From Natronohydrobacter sp. (GTDB lineage: Bacteria; Pseudomonadota; Alphaproteobacteria; Rhodobacterales; Rhodobacteraceae), in assembly GCA_030603695.1 (NCBI GenBank), contig JAUVXF010000006.1:1-64000 (forward strand): a DNA stretch of 64,000 nucleotides, read 5' to 3'. Below the pieces are notes generated by a model. That model saw only the letters and a program-made list of their open reading frames with translations, did not search any database and had not been told where the DNA came from. Shown here piece after piece: positions 56,518-64,000 of this stretch. The stretch's first letter is position 1; every line of letters begins with the position of its first letter. The translations under genes and the position numbers were made by a program.

Positions 56518-56594
56518 TTGGCGTGGGCAAGGACGATTTTGGTGGCGCGGCGCGAATTTCATAGTATATTTGTCGGGTATTGGAGGCTGATGCA

Positions 56595-57038
56595 ATGTCG
56601 TCTTTTGCCCTGAACCCTGTGGCGATACCGGAGCATGCGCCAGAAATGCCAGATCCCGGTCTGGCCTTGATCCGGGTTTTGATGCGCACCTGCCGCGCGA
56701 AAGCGCGGGTGGATGTGTTCCAGACCTGCGCCTTGTTGATGCATGCCCCGCAGGACGGCGCGCAGGATTATGCAGATGCCTTGTTGCGGGTTCTGGCCCA
56801 GGCGCTGCCTCAGGGGCCAATCATCCATGCTGTGAACGCGCCAGAGCGGTCTTTTGATGAAAGCTGGCTTTTGGCGCTCTTTGCCGCGATCACCCGCGCA
56901 GATCATGGCAGTGTGGCGTTTTTGTTGCGCGCACGCCTGCCCTTGCACTTGCGCCGCCCCGTGGGGTGGCTTGCGGCAGAGTTGGTGGCGCGGATGCGGC
57001 CCTTGCGCACAGAGCGTAGCGCCTTGCCCCCGACCTGA
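56595..57038 (+). CDS. Hypothetical protein
   Basis: 147 residues from ATG 56595, GGAGG 8 bases upstream. The protein is Ala/Leu-rich with a helical look and no membrane segment or signal. Its end is arginine-rich (RRPVGWLAAELVARMRPLRTERS). An AT-rich stretch, 'atagtatatttgtcgggta', immediately upstream resembles a promoter. I do not recognise a family. Confidence 0.6.
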   Translation: MSSFALNPVAIPEHAPEMPDPGLALIRVLMRTCRAKARVDVFQTCALLMHAPQDGAQDYADALLRVLAQALPQGPIIHAVNAPERSFDESWLLALFAAITRADHGSVAFLLRARLPLHLRRPVGWLAAELVARMRPLRTERSALPPT

Positions 57039-57040
57039 AT

Positions 57041-57057
57041 TTTAGAATCTTTCTAAG
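57041..57057. promoter_or_regulatory. Iron-control element (Irr box) upstream of dps
   Basis: TTTAGAA-TCT-TTCTAAG at 57041-57057 matches the ICE/Irr consensus TTTAGAA-N3-TTCTAAA at all but the final base. It lies 117 bases before dps and 3 bases after the upstream gene. In alphaproteobacteria Irr represses iron-storage genes under low iron, consistent with this target. Confidence 0.65.
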
Positions 57058-57173
57058 AAACAACTTGAAACATGGGCATATCTGCCCTATCTTTTGCGCA
57101 TGGGCAGCCAGCGCAGAGCCAGCCAGTCCCGCACAGGACATCCAGAATTTGCAACGCGAAAAGGGAGGGTTTC

Positions 57174-57644
57174 ATGACCCAAACAGCACAGCAATTGACA
57201 GTCTCCGCCAAGGAGGCAATTTGCGAAGCGCTTAATCAGGCTGTGGCGGAAACTGCCATAACCACGATGCTGGCGCAGAATTTCCATTGGAATGTGACAG
57301 GTATGGCCTTTGGCCCGCTGCATGCGATGTTCCAGACCATTTATGAAGATCATTTTGGTGCACAGGACGAGCTTGCAGAGCGTGTGAAAGCGCTTGGCGG
57401 CCATGCCGAAGGGCAATTGGGCGGAATGCTGAAGCGCTCTAAGGTGGCGGAGCATGATGGCCATGCCAGTGCCGAGCAGATGATCGAGACGCTTGCCCGC
57501 GCGCAAGACACGCTGGCGGCCACGATGGCCGGTGCGGCGGCGGTTGCAGAAGAGCATGGGGATCTGCTGACGCAGGATCTGGTCATCAGCCGGGGCCAGG
57601 CGCATGAGAAATTTGCCTGGTTGTTGCGCGCCCATCTTGGCTGA
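57174..57644 (+). CDS. dps: Dps-family DNA-protecting ferritin-like protein
   Basis: 156 residues from ATG 57174, with AAGGGAGGG upstream; an in-frame ATG at 57072 is not supported. The ferroxidase-site pattern NFHWNVTGMAFGPLHAMFQTIYEDHFGAQDELAERVKALGG is complete. Dps dodecamers store iron and protect DNA from peroxide. Preceded by an Irr box; followed by convergent DUF1289 and hemP genes. Iron-dependent expression is the likely control. Confidence 0.92.
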   Translation: MTQTAQQLTVSAKEAICEALNQAVAETAITTMLAQNFHWNVTGMAFGPLHAMFQTIYEDHFGAQDELAERVKALGGHAEGQLGGMLKRSKVAEHDGHASAEQMIETLARAQDTLAATMAGAAAVAEEHGDLLTQDLVISRGQAHEKFAWLLRAHLG

Positions 57645-57659
57645 CATGCCAGCCTGTGG

Positions 57660-57899
57660 CTAGATCGGGGCTTTGACCCCTTTCTTGTCACAGCGTTTGC
57701 GATAGGCCTCTGGCCAGTGTCTGTATTTTCCCAGATCGCTTTGCTGATGCACCAACATGTCTATAAAGGCGCGCTGGTGCGTTTCTTTTTTCAGCTTCTT
57801 GAACATGGATTTCTGTGGCTTGGTCATGGAACAGCCAAGGCAATGGCCTTCGCGTTTGAATTTGCACACGCCGATACAGGGTGAGGGCAGTTTGCTCAT
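57660..57899 (-). CDS. DUF1289 family protein
   Basis: 79 residues from ATG 57899, AAGGATG upstream. The Cys motif PCIGVCKFKREGHCLGCSMT (cysteines in a C-x3-C-x7-C-x2-C pattern) defines DUF1289; a small zinc-binding protein of unknown role. Lies 41 bases after hemP on the same strand. Confidence 0.85.
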   Translation of the reverse strand: MSKLPSPCIGVCKFKREGHCLGCSMTKPQKSMFKKLKKETHQRAFIDMLVHQQSDLGKYRHWPEAYRKRCDKKGVKAPI

Positions 57900-57940
57900 G
57901 CGGGCATCCTTGCTGGCTGGCTTGGGTATCGGGCTTTGCG

Positions 57941-58147
57941 TTATTTGGTGAGGATCAGTTTGCCACCGCGCGTGATACGCAACGTATAAAGCTGCCCTTC
58001 CAGCAGGATATGCGCGGTCGCGCCCCCCTCTGTCAGGCTTTGGGCGGCGTAGACGGGGATGGGCGCATCCTGCGGCGCGGTGGGCTGTGGTGCGGCCTGT
58101 GGTGCCGGGCGGCTTTGGGCCGGCTGGCCGATACTGTCTGCGCACAT
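57941..58147 (-). CDS. hemP: Hemin uptake protein HemP
   Basis: 68 residues from the third of three consecutive ATG codons (58147), since GAGAGGG is 6 bases upstream of it. The proline-rich N-terminus precedes the HemP signature AHILLEGQLYTLRITRGGKLILTK at the end. HemP/HmuP proteins influence hemin receptor expression or uptake. Sits with DUF1289 and dps in an iron-related cluster. Confidence 0.82.
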   Translation of the reverse strand: MCADSIGQPAQSRPAPQAAPQPTAPQDAPIPVYAAQSLTEGGATAHILLEGQLYTLRITRGGKLILTK

Positions 58148-58310
58148 CATCATCCCTCTCATACTGGGGCAAATCTGATATGCCGGGCTGCGCTGGGCTT
58201 GGGCGGCTGGCTGGGCGTTGGCCTTTGTTGATAAAAACCATCGGATTTGTCAAGCACCTTTGCGACAGGGATTTGCGACATCGGGCCGAAGGCCGTGTTG
58301 GGGCGGAGAA
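58148..58310. promoter_or_regulatory. hemP upstream region
   Basis: Between hemP and the repeat copy C. No gene. It must contain the hemP promoter; 'caaatctgatatgcc' near 58170 is AT-richer, but I see no clear Irr, Fur or RirA box. Confidence 0.3.
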
Positions 58311-58385
58311 GGGGGGCGCTCGCGCCCCCCTCTTGCGGCCAAGGCCGCAATTCACCCCCCTGAGGATATTTGAGCCAAGATGAAT
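58311..58385 (+). repeat. Two-hairpin intergenic element, copy C
   Basis: Hairpin 1 ggggggcg/cgcccccc (58311-58330), hairpin 2 ttgcggcc-aa-ggccgcaa (58333-58350, with an additional base pair compared with copy A), tail 'ttcacccccctgaggatatttgagccaagatgaat' at 58351-58385 written in parts here. Orientation plus, opposite to hemP. Confidence 0.85.
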
Positions 58386-58490
58386 ACCGACCGGCGCAAG
58401 GCGGGGTGGTTTGCGCGCAAGAGGGAATGGGCGCGCGGGCTGCGGAAAGATGTTGCGGCTGCGGGGCAGCGTTTTCAGGCAAGGCCCTGA
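58380..58490 (+). CDS. Possible 36-residue ORF starting in the repeat tail
   Basis: An ATG in the tail of copy C opens a 36-codon frame, MNTDRRKAGWFARKREWARG and onward, rich in Arg, Trp and Ala, ending TGA at 58488-58490. No ribosome site is evident. Reported only because the basic composition is unusual and the start coincides with the element's end. Likely spurious. Confidence 0.2.
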   Translation: MNTDRRKAGWFARKREWARGLRKDVAAAGQRFQARP

Positions 58491-58532
58491 GCGCAGTATT
58501 CTCCATCCCGTGCCGCGCCCCTGGCGCATGGG

Positions 58533-59516
58533 CTAGAGCAGACCCCAGCACGCTTGCCGATCGCCCGGCGCGGGGCGGGCGTGGTAGATCGCGCGGGCAA
58601 CCGCGCGGGCGAGGCAGATGGCCGCCGCATGGCCAAGGGCGAAGGTATCGGTCAAGGGGTTGGACAGCGCGCGCGCGCCTGTGGCGGCGGCAAAGACCAG
58701 ATCCCCATCCAGCGGAGAATGGGCTGGCACGATCGCGCGGGCGATGCCGTCATGGGCGGCCACGGCAAAGCGTTTGGCTTGTGCTTGGGTGAGCTTTGCA
58801 TCGGTGGCGATGATGGCGATGGTGGTGGCCTCGCCCAGCCTTTTGCCGCAGAAGGGTTCTGGCCTGGGATCGAAGCTGCGGGGCAGGCCAAGCCCGCCAA
58901 ACTCTGCCCCCATTTCCCAGGGGGCGGCCCAGAAATGGCGGCTTTCGCCCACCAGGGGCGAGCCAACGGAATTGACCGCCACCAGCGCGCCCACGGTAAA
59001 GCCCGATTGCAGCACCACAGAGGCAGAGCCAAGCCCCCCCTTTATCCGCGCTGTCATGGCCCCTGTGCCTGCGCCCACAGTGCCAAGGGCGAAATCGGGG
59101 CCTGCCTGTTGCAAGGCGCGCGCGCCCAGCGCCTTATAGGGGTTTTCGGCCCAATCCTTGGCCCCGCCATTTGTCAGATCAAACAAGATCGCGCCGGGCA
59201 CGATGGGCACACGCTGCGACCCCACGGCAAAGCCCCGGCCCTGCGCGCGCAAGGCATCGGCCACGCCGGACGGCGCATCCAGCCCAAAGGCCGATCCGCC
59301 TGAAAGCACCAGCGCATCCACCTCTTGCACCAGTTTGTCGGGGTCGAGAAGGTCTGTCTCGCGCGTGCCCGGTGCGCCGCCCATAACATGCACGGCCGCC
59401 GTGAAAGGCCGCGCGGCTGTCAGCACAGTGCAGCCTGTCTTGATATGGTGATCTTCGGCATTGCCCACCATCAGGCCAGCGACATCGGTAATCAGATTGC
59501 GCGCGCCCGGTTGCAT
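58533..59516 (-). CDS. P1 family peptidase (DmpA-like)
   Basis: 327 residues from ATG 59516, GGGGGGCT upstream. N-terminal nucleophile-type aminopeptidase/esterase that self-cleaves. The cleavage region is RIKGGLGSASVVLQSGF, Ser in GLGSAS being the nucleophile; LSGGSAFGLDAPSGV and GTVGAGTGAM also match. Releases N-terminal residues or D-amino acid amides. Neighbours a peptide ABC transporter. Confidence 0.9.
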   Translation of the reverse strand: MQPGARNLITDVAGLMVGNAEDHHIKTGCTVLTAARPFTAAVHVMGGAPGTRETDLLDPDKLVQEVDALVLSGGSAFGLDAPSGVADALRAQGRGFAVGSQRVPIVPGAILFDLTNGGAKDWAENPYKALGARALQQAGPDFALGTVGAGTGAMTARIKGGLGSASVVLQSGFTVGALVAVNSVGSPLVGESRHFWAAPWEMGAEFGGLGLPRSFDPRPEPFCGKRLGEATTIAIIATDAKLTQAQAKRFAVAAHDGIARAIVPAHSPLDGDLVFAAATGARALSNPLTDTFALGHAAAICLARAVARAIYHARPAPGDRQACWGLL

Positions 59517-59539
59517 GGCAGCCCCCCCTTTTTTTCGCG

Positions 59540-60280
59540 TCAGATGCAGCGCCCGCCATCCACTTCCAGCGCGACCCCGGTTATCATGCTTGCCTCGTCC
59601 GAGCAGAGAAACAGCGCTGCATTGGCCATATCCTGCGGGGTGGAAAAGCGGCCAAGCGGGATGGTGGCCAGAAATCTGGCGCGGATTTCGGGCGTGTCCT
59701 CTCCCATGAAGCTTTTGAGCAAGGGGGTTTCGCCCGCCACGGGGTTGAGCGCATTCACCCGCACGCCACTGGGCGCAAGTTCTACGGCCATGGCGCGAGT
59801 GGCCGTGATCATCCAGCCCTTGGAGGCATTGTACCAATTCAGCCTTGGGCGCGGCGAGACCCCGGCAGTGGAAGCGATATTGAGGATCGCGCCGGTGCCA
59901 TTGGCTTTCATATGGCCCACCAGATGACGCGCTGTCAGGAAAACCGATTTCGCATTCACCGCCAGAACGCGGTCAAATTCGGCCTCTGTGACATCTTCCA
60001 TCGGTTGGGGCAAATGGGTGATCCCGGCATTATTGACCAGAATATCCAGCCGCCCGAACCTGTCCAGCGCGGCCTTGGCCATGGCCGCCACACTGGCATC
60101 ATTGGCCACATCCACGCCCTGCGCCAGCCCGCCAATCTCTGCGGCCACTGCGGCGGCGGCGTCCTGGTTGATATCGGCCACCATCACGCGCGCGCCCTCT
60201 TGGGCAAAGCGCCGCGCAATGCCCGCCCCAAAGCCAGACCCGCCGCCGGTAATGATTGCGGTTTTCCCTTCCAGCCTCAT
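59540..60280 (-). CDS. SDR-family oxidoreductase
   Basis: 246 residues. Cofactor motif GGGSGFGAGIARRFA, NNAGITHL, catalytic Ser/Tyr/Lys region ASTAGVSPRPRLNWYNASKGW and PG-like MVAGETPLL substitution NPVAGETPLLKSFMG. Comparable to glucose 1-dehydrogenase/3-ketoacyl reductase types. AAGGGGG ribosome site. Likely part of the operon with aldehyde dehydrogenase and transporter. Confidence 0.88.
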   Translation of the reverse strand: MRLEGKTAIITGGGSGFGAGIARRFAQEGARVMVADINQDAAAAVAAEIGGLAQGVDVANDASVAAMAKAALDRFGRLDILVNNAGITHLPQPMEDVTEAEFDRVLAVNAKSVFLTARHLVGHMKANGTGAILNIASTAGVSPRPRLNWYNASKGWMITATRAMAVELAPSGVRVNALNPVAGETPLLKSFMGEDTPEIRARFLATIPLGRFSTPQDMANAALFLCSDEASMITGVALEVDGGRCI

Positions 60281-60295
60281 GCGTAAGCCCCCTTT

Positions 60296-61735
60296 TCAGC
60301 CATGATGCGCGGCCACGGTTTTCAGGGTAGAGAAGCCATAAAGCGCCTCGAACCCCTTTTCGCGGCCATGGCCGGATTTTCCAACCCCGCCAAAGGGCAG
60401 TTCTACCCCGCCGCCTGCACCGTAATTGTTGATAAACACCTGCCCTGCCCGCAACTGCCGCGCCAAGCGCATCTGACGGCCACCATCGCGCGACCAGACA
60501 GAGGCGACAAGGCCAAATTCCGTGCCATTGGCGATGGCCAGCGCTTCTGCCTCATCCTCAAAGGGGATAACCACTTGCACCGGGCCAAAGATTTCCTGCT
60601 GGGCCAGCACATGGCCCGGCGCAACCCCGGCAAAAAGATGGGGGGCCAGATAATGCCCGCCTGCGGGGGCATCTGCCACAATCTGGCCTGTGGCCGCCAG
60701 TTCCAGCCCGTGCCCCTGCGCCAGATAGGCTTGCACCCCTGCTTTCTGGCGCGCGGAAATCAGGGGGCCAAGATCCAGATCATCCGCAGCGGGGCCAGCG
60801 CGAAGCGCGCGATACCGCGCGGCCATACGCTCCAGCACCTCCGCATAGCGCGCCCGCGCCACCAGAATACGCGACGCGGCAGAACAGGTTTGCCCCGCAT
60901 TTTGCAGCCCCGCATTCACCAGAAACGGCAAGGCCGCGTCCAGATCGGCATCTTCAAAGACAAGCTGGGGCGATTTGCCGCCCAGTTCCAGCGTCACAGG
61001 GATTACGTTGCGCGCCGCTGCGGCCTGAATACGCCCGCCCACGGGCACAGAGCCTGTGAAGGATATATGATCTATCCCCGGATGCGCGGCCAGCGCGGCG
61101 CCCGCCTCCTCTCCCAAACCCGGCACGATGTTAAGCGCGCCATCGGGCAAGCCCGCCTCTTGCGCAATGCGCGCAAAGGCCAGCGCTGTCAGGCTGGCAT
61201 CTTCGGCAGGTTTGAGAACACAGGCATTGCCCATAGCCAGCGCCGCCCCAACAGAGCGACCAATGATCTGCATGGGGTAATTCCATGGGATGATATGGCC
61301 CGTCACGCCATGCGGTTCGCGCAGGGTATAAACCGTATATCCGGCCAGATAGGGGATTGTTTCGCCCATCACCTTATCGGCAGCGCCGCCGTAAAATTCC
61401 AGATAGCGCGCAAGGGCCAGCGCATCGGCGCGCGCCTGTTTCACTGGTTTGCCCACATCGGCGGCCTCTATCGCGGCCAGATCATCGGCGCGCGCGGCGA
61501 CCATCTGGCCCATGCGCGCCAGAATGCGCCCGCGCTCCAACGCGGTGCTGGCGCCCCATGCGCCGCGCAGCGCGGCGCGCGCGGCCATCACCGCCGCGTC
61601 AATCTCTGCGCTGCCTGCGCGCGCAATCTCTGCCATCTGCGCACCGGTCGAGGGGTTTTCGACGGGCAGCGCATCGGGTGTCAGCAACCACCGCCCCCCA
61701 ATCAGAATTTCGCGCGGGTTATACCACAGGTGCAT
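60296..61735 (-). CDS. Aldehyde dehydrogenase
   Basis: 479 residues. Catalytic Cys in NAGQTCSAASR near 283, Glu in TLELGGKSPQLVFEDAD near 250, cofactor region IIPWNYPMQIIGRSVG. Resembles betaine/aminobutyraldehyde-type dehydrogenases. GGAGGAGCC ribosome site. Overlaps the upstream ABC ATPase gene by 17 bases. Confidence 0.92.
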   Translation of the reverse strand: MHLWYNPREILIGGRWLLTPDALPVENPSTGAQMAEIARAGSAEIDAAVMAARAALRGAWGASTALERGRILARMGQMVAARADDLAAIEAADVGKPVKQARADALALARYLEFYGGAADKVMGETIPYLAGYTVYTLREPHGVTGHIIPWNYPMQIIGRSVGAALAMGNACVLKPAEDASLTALAFARIAQEAGLPDGALNIVPGLGEEAGAALAAHPGIDHISFTGSVPVGGRIQAAAARNVIPVTLELGGKSPQLVFEDADLDAALPFLVNAGLQNAGQTCSAASRILVARARYAEVLERMAARYRALRAGPAADDLDLGPLISARQKAGVQAYLAQGHGLELAATGQIVADAPAGGHYLAPHLFAGVAPGHVLAQQEIFGPVQVVIPFEDEAEALAIANGTEFGLVASVWSRDGGRQMRLARQLRAGQVFINNYGAGGGVELPFGGVGKSGHGREKGFEALYGFSTLKTVAAHHG

Positions 61736-63326
61736 TGCGTGGCTCCTCCATCCATGCAGGCGGGATTACTGGGGTGGCCGCGATCAATTCGCGGGTATAG
61801 GGATGGGCGGGATCGGCAAAAACCGCCTCTGTCGGGCCGTGTTCCACAATCTCTCCGGCGCGCATGACCATCACACGATCGGTAATCGCGCGCACCACAT
61901 GCAGATCATGGCTGATAAACAGATAGCCCAACCCATGGCTTTCTTGCAGCCGCGCCAGCAAATCCAGAATTTGCGCGCGCACCCGCACATCCAGCGCGGA
62001 AACGGCCTCATCCAGCACAATCAGATCGGGGCGGTTTATCAGGGCGCGGGCAATGGCAATGCGCTGGCGCTGGCCCCCCGAAAATTCGTGAATGTATTTA
62101 TCGGCATCGGGCGCGGTTAGCCCCACGTCGCATAGCGCCTGTTCCACCCGCGCACGCGCATCTTTGGGCCATTCGGGCAGCAGGTGGAAGGGTTCTGCCA
62201 CCAGCCGCGCCACAGGCCAGCGCGGGTTGAAACTGCCATAAGGGTCTTGGAACACCACCTGCATGGCGGCGCGGGCGGGCTTTGGCATTTTGGGGCTGAT
62301 GGGCGTTTGCCCTTGCAAACGGATATGGCCCGCCTGCACCGCTTCCAGCCCCAGAATGGCGCGGGTCAGGGTGGATTTGCCGCAACCGGATTCCCCCACC
62401 AGCCCCAGCGATTCCCCTTTGTGCAGGGCAAAGCTGACACCGCGCACGGCCTCCATGCGGGGGGCGGGGCCAAAGAGGGTGCGGCGCGGCAAGGCATAGC
62501 TGCGCCGCAGGCCCGCCACCTCCAGCAGCGTATCAGGCCGGGCCGTTGGCACGCGCGCAGGCCGATGGGCAGAGGCCGCAAACAGCGCGCGCGTATAGGG
62601 ATGGGCACGGCGGCGAAACAGGGCCTCTGTCGGCCCCTGTTCCACAATCCTGCCCGATTGCATGACGGCCACATGATCGGCCAACCCCGCCACCACGGCC
62701 AGATCATGCGTGATTAGCAAAAGCGACATGCCCTCTTCTGCCACCAGCCCGCGCAGCAAATCCAGAATCTGCGCCTGTGTGGTCACATCCAGCGCGGTGG
62801 TGGGTTCGTCGGCAATCAGCAACCGCGGGCGCAGGGCGATGGCCATGGCAATGCACACGCGCTGGCGCTGCCCGCCCGACAGTTCGTGCGGGTAGCGATC
62901 CAACGGAAAGCGCGCGCCGTCCAGCCCCACGCGATCCAGCTTCGCGCGCGCAATCTCCAGCGCCTCTGCCCGCCGCGCCGCGCCATGGATGACCAGCGTT
63001 TCGGCCACCTGATCACCGATTGTGCGCACCGGGTTCAGCGCTGTCATGGGTTCTTGAAAGATCATGCCGATCTCATTGCCGCGCAGCCCGCACATGGCGC
63101 CTTCATCAAGGCCGAATAAATCGCGCCCATCCATCAGCGCGCGCCCTGCCCGCGTGGCCCCGTCTGGCAACAGCTTCATCAGTGCAAGCGAGGTCATGGA
63201 TTTCCCAGAGCCGGATTCGCCCACCAGCCCGAACACCCGCCCCGGTGCGATGTCAAAACTGACATCGCGCAAAATGGGCGTGCCGTGAATATCCAGCGAC
63301 AGGTTTTCAACGCGGATCAGGCTCAT
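61719..63326 (-). CDS. Fused oligopeptide ABC transporter ATPase (DppD-DppF type)
   Basis: 535 residues with two ATPase domains. First: Walker [12 protein letters not shown] at ~40, signature LSGGQRQRV, Walker [13 protein letters not shown]. Second: GESGCGKST at ~315, [27 protein letters not shown]. Provides both ATP-binding subunits for a peptide/nickel-type importer. Overlaps the permease as ATGA. Confidence 0.94.
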   Translation of the reverse strand: MSLIRVENLSLDIHGTPILRDVSFDIAPGRVFGLVGESGSGKSMTSLALMKLLPDGATRAGRALMDGRDLFGLDEGAMCGLRGNEIGMIFQEPMTALNPVRTIGDQVAETLVIHGAARRAEALEIARAKLDRVGLDGARFPLDRYPHELSGGQRQRVCIAMAIALRPRLLIADEPTTALDVTTQAQILDLLRGLVAEEGMSLLLITHDLAVVAGLADHVAVMQSGRIVEQGPTEALFRRRAHPYTRALFAASAHRPARVPTARPDTLLEVAGLRRSYALPRRTLFGPAPRMEAVRGVSFALHKGESLGLVGESGCGKSTLTRAILGLEAVQAGHIRLQGQTPISPKMPKPARAAMQVVFQDPYGSFNPRWPVARLVAEPFHLLPEWPKDARARVEQALCDVGLTAPDADKYIHEFSGGQRQRIAIARALINRPDLIVLDEAVSALDVRVRAQILDLLARLQESHGLGYLFISHDLHVVRAITDRVMVMRAGEIVEHGPTEAVFADPAHPYTRELIAATPVIPPAWMEEPRNAPVV

Positions 63327-64000
63327 CTTGCGCGCCTTAGTTTCGGGTCAAGACTGTCGCGCAGCCCGTCGCCCATCAGATTCAGGCCCAGAACAGTCAG
63401 CACAATCGCAAGGCCGGGAAGAATGGCCAGATGCGGGGCGAAAGAGATCATTGTCTGCGCCTCTGCCAGCATGCGGCCCCAGCTGGGCATGGGCGGCTGC
63501 GCGCCAAGCCCCACATAAGACAGCGCCGCTTCCGCCAATATCCCAAGGCTGAACTGTATCGTGCCCTGCACAATCAGCAGATTGGCGATATTGGGCAGGA
63601 TATGTTCGGCAGAGATGCGCAGCTTGCCCTTGCCCGACACTTCCGCCGCGCGAATGTAATCCAGCGTCCACAGGCTAAGCGCGCCGCCCCGCGCCACACG
63701 CGCAAAAACAGGGGTATTGAAAATGCCAATCGCGATAATGGCATTCACCGCCGAAGGGCCAAAAACCGCCGTTATCAGAATGGCAATCACCAGCGCGGGA
63801 AAGGCAAAGATCAGATCATTGCCGCGCATGATCACTTCATCCAGCAGCCCGCCACGATTGGCCGCAGCCAGCAGGCCCAGCGGCACGCCCAGCACCATGC
63901 CCATCCCCACGGCCACCACCGCCACGGCAATGGAAATCCGCGCCCCCACCATGATCATCGAAAGGACATCGCGCCCGAAATGATCTGTGCCAAACCAATG
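63323..64000 (-). CDS. Oligopeptide ABC transporter permease (DppC type), 5' end outside window
   Basis: At least 226 residues are present; the frame continues past base 64000 with HWFGTDHFGRDVLS before an internal Met, which is the conserved DppC segment, so the ATG at 63958 is not the true start. Binding-protein-dependent transport motif GQ-type EAALSYVGLGAQPPMPSWGRML and five membrane segments are visible. Forms the inner-membrane channel with a partner permease not in the window. Confidence 0.93.
   Translation of the reverse strand, partial: HWFGTDHFGRDVLSMIMVGARISIAVAVVAVGMGMVLGVPLGLLAAANRGGLLDEVIMRGNDLIFAFPALVIAILITAVFGPSAVNAIIAIGIFNTPVFARVARGGALSLWTLDYIRAAEVSGKGKLRISAEHILPNIANLLIVQGTIQFSLGILAEAALSYVGLGAQPPMPSWGRMLAEAQTMISFAPHLAILPGLAIVLTVLGLNLMGDGLRDSLDPKLRRAR

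Noticed and set aside
60302-61867. A 521-codon plus-strand frame opposite the aldehyde dehydrogenase
   Set aside because: Shadow frame; no ribosome site and no recognisable domain, whereas the minus strand encodes a full enzyme.

Overview
The window is a 64 kb piece of an alphaproteobacterial chromosome of high G+C content. The gene complement points to the Rhodobacterales: hisS-hisZ-hisG, murA-DUF2948, dnaX-ybaB-recR, xseB-ispA-dxs, a HemP/DUF1289 pair and an Irr-type iron box. The genus cannot be fixed from the sequence; a Roseibaca/Rhodobaca/Roseinatronobacter-like organism is a guess. No rRNA, CRISPR array or prophage is present.

Layout. 1-1045: debris of a mobile island, an IS3-type end inside a truncated IS21 istB, which in turn truncates a tyrosine integrase next to tRNA-Glu. 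1135-9306 (minus): hom-glpX-recJ, an Lgt-like/TlpA fusion, a BASS-type transporter and an acyl-CoA ligase. 9518-14661 (plus): a compact polyamine operon (speA, carboxyspermidine dehydrogenase, carboxyspermidine decarboxylase, agmatinase) that takes arginine to spermidine without S-adenosylmethionine; gyrB follows. 17461-27366: accessory functions, namely TetR/SDR/DoxX, YaeQ, MFS and DMT transporters, an unfused MnmD/MnmC2-like pair, and a P450 with a membrane alpha/beta-hydrolase. 27458-30881: hisS-hisZ-hisG, with a low-G+C patch inside hisS. 31121-35496: dnaB facing dnaX-ybaB-recR. 35583-40306: a tightly overlapping enzyme cluster and hisD. 40488-41546: two small secreted proteins of unknown role. 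41778-47742: murA-DUF2948, tRNA-Thr, alr, mtnN, uspA, a small HTH protein and an M20 peptidase. 47856-53898: HU, AMP nucleosidase, then HDAC-like/xseB/ispA/dxs. 53923-58147: HD hydrolase, hemF, a PanC-like protein with altered catalytic motifs, a hypothetical protein, dps behind an Irr box, DUF1289 and hemP. 58533-64000: P1 peptidase, SDR, aldehyde dehydrogenase and an oligopeptide ABC transporter running off the right edge.

Most genes are housekeeping and lie in short operons with 4-base ATGA overlaps. The most unusual material is: a four-copy intergenic element made of two hairpins plus a conserved tail, whose second hairpin changes sequence but keeps pairing; a second inverted intergenic repeat pair; the composition patch in hisS; the PanC-like paralogue; the Lgt-like/TlpA fusion lacking the Lgt histidine; the secreted barrel/glycine-rich pair; and the Irr-dps iron locus. 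I found no clear novel defence or biosynthetic system.
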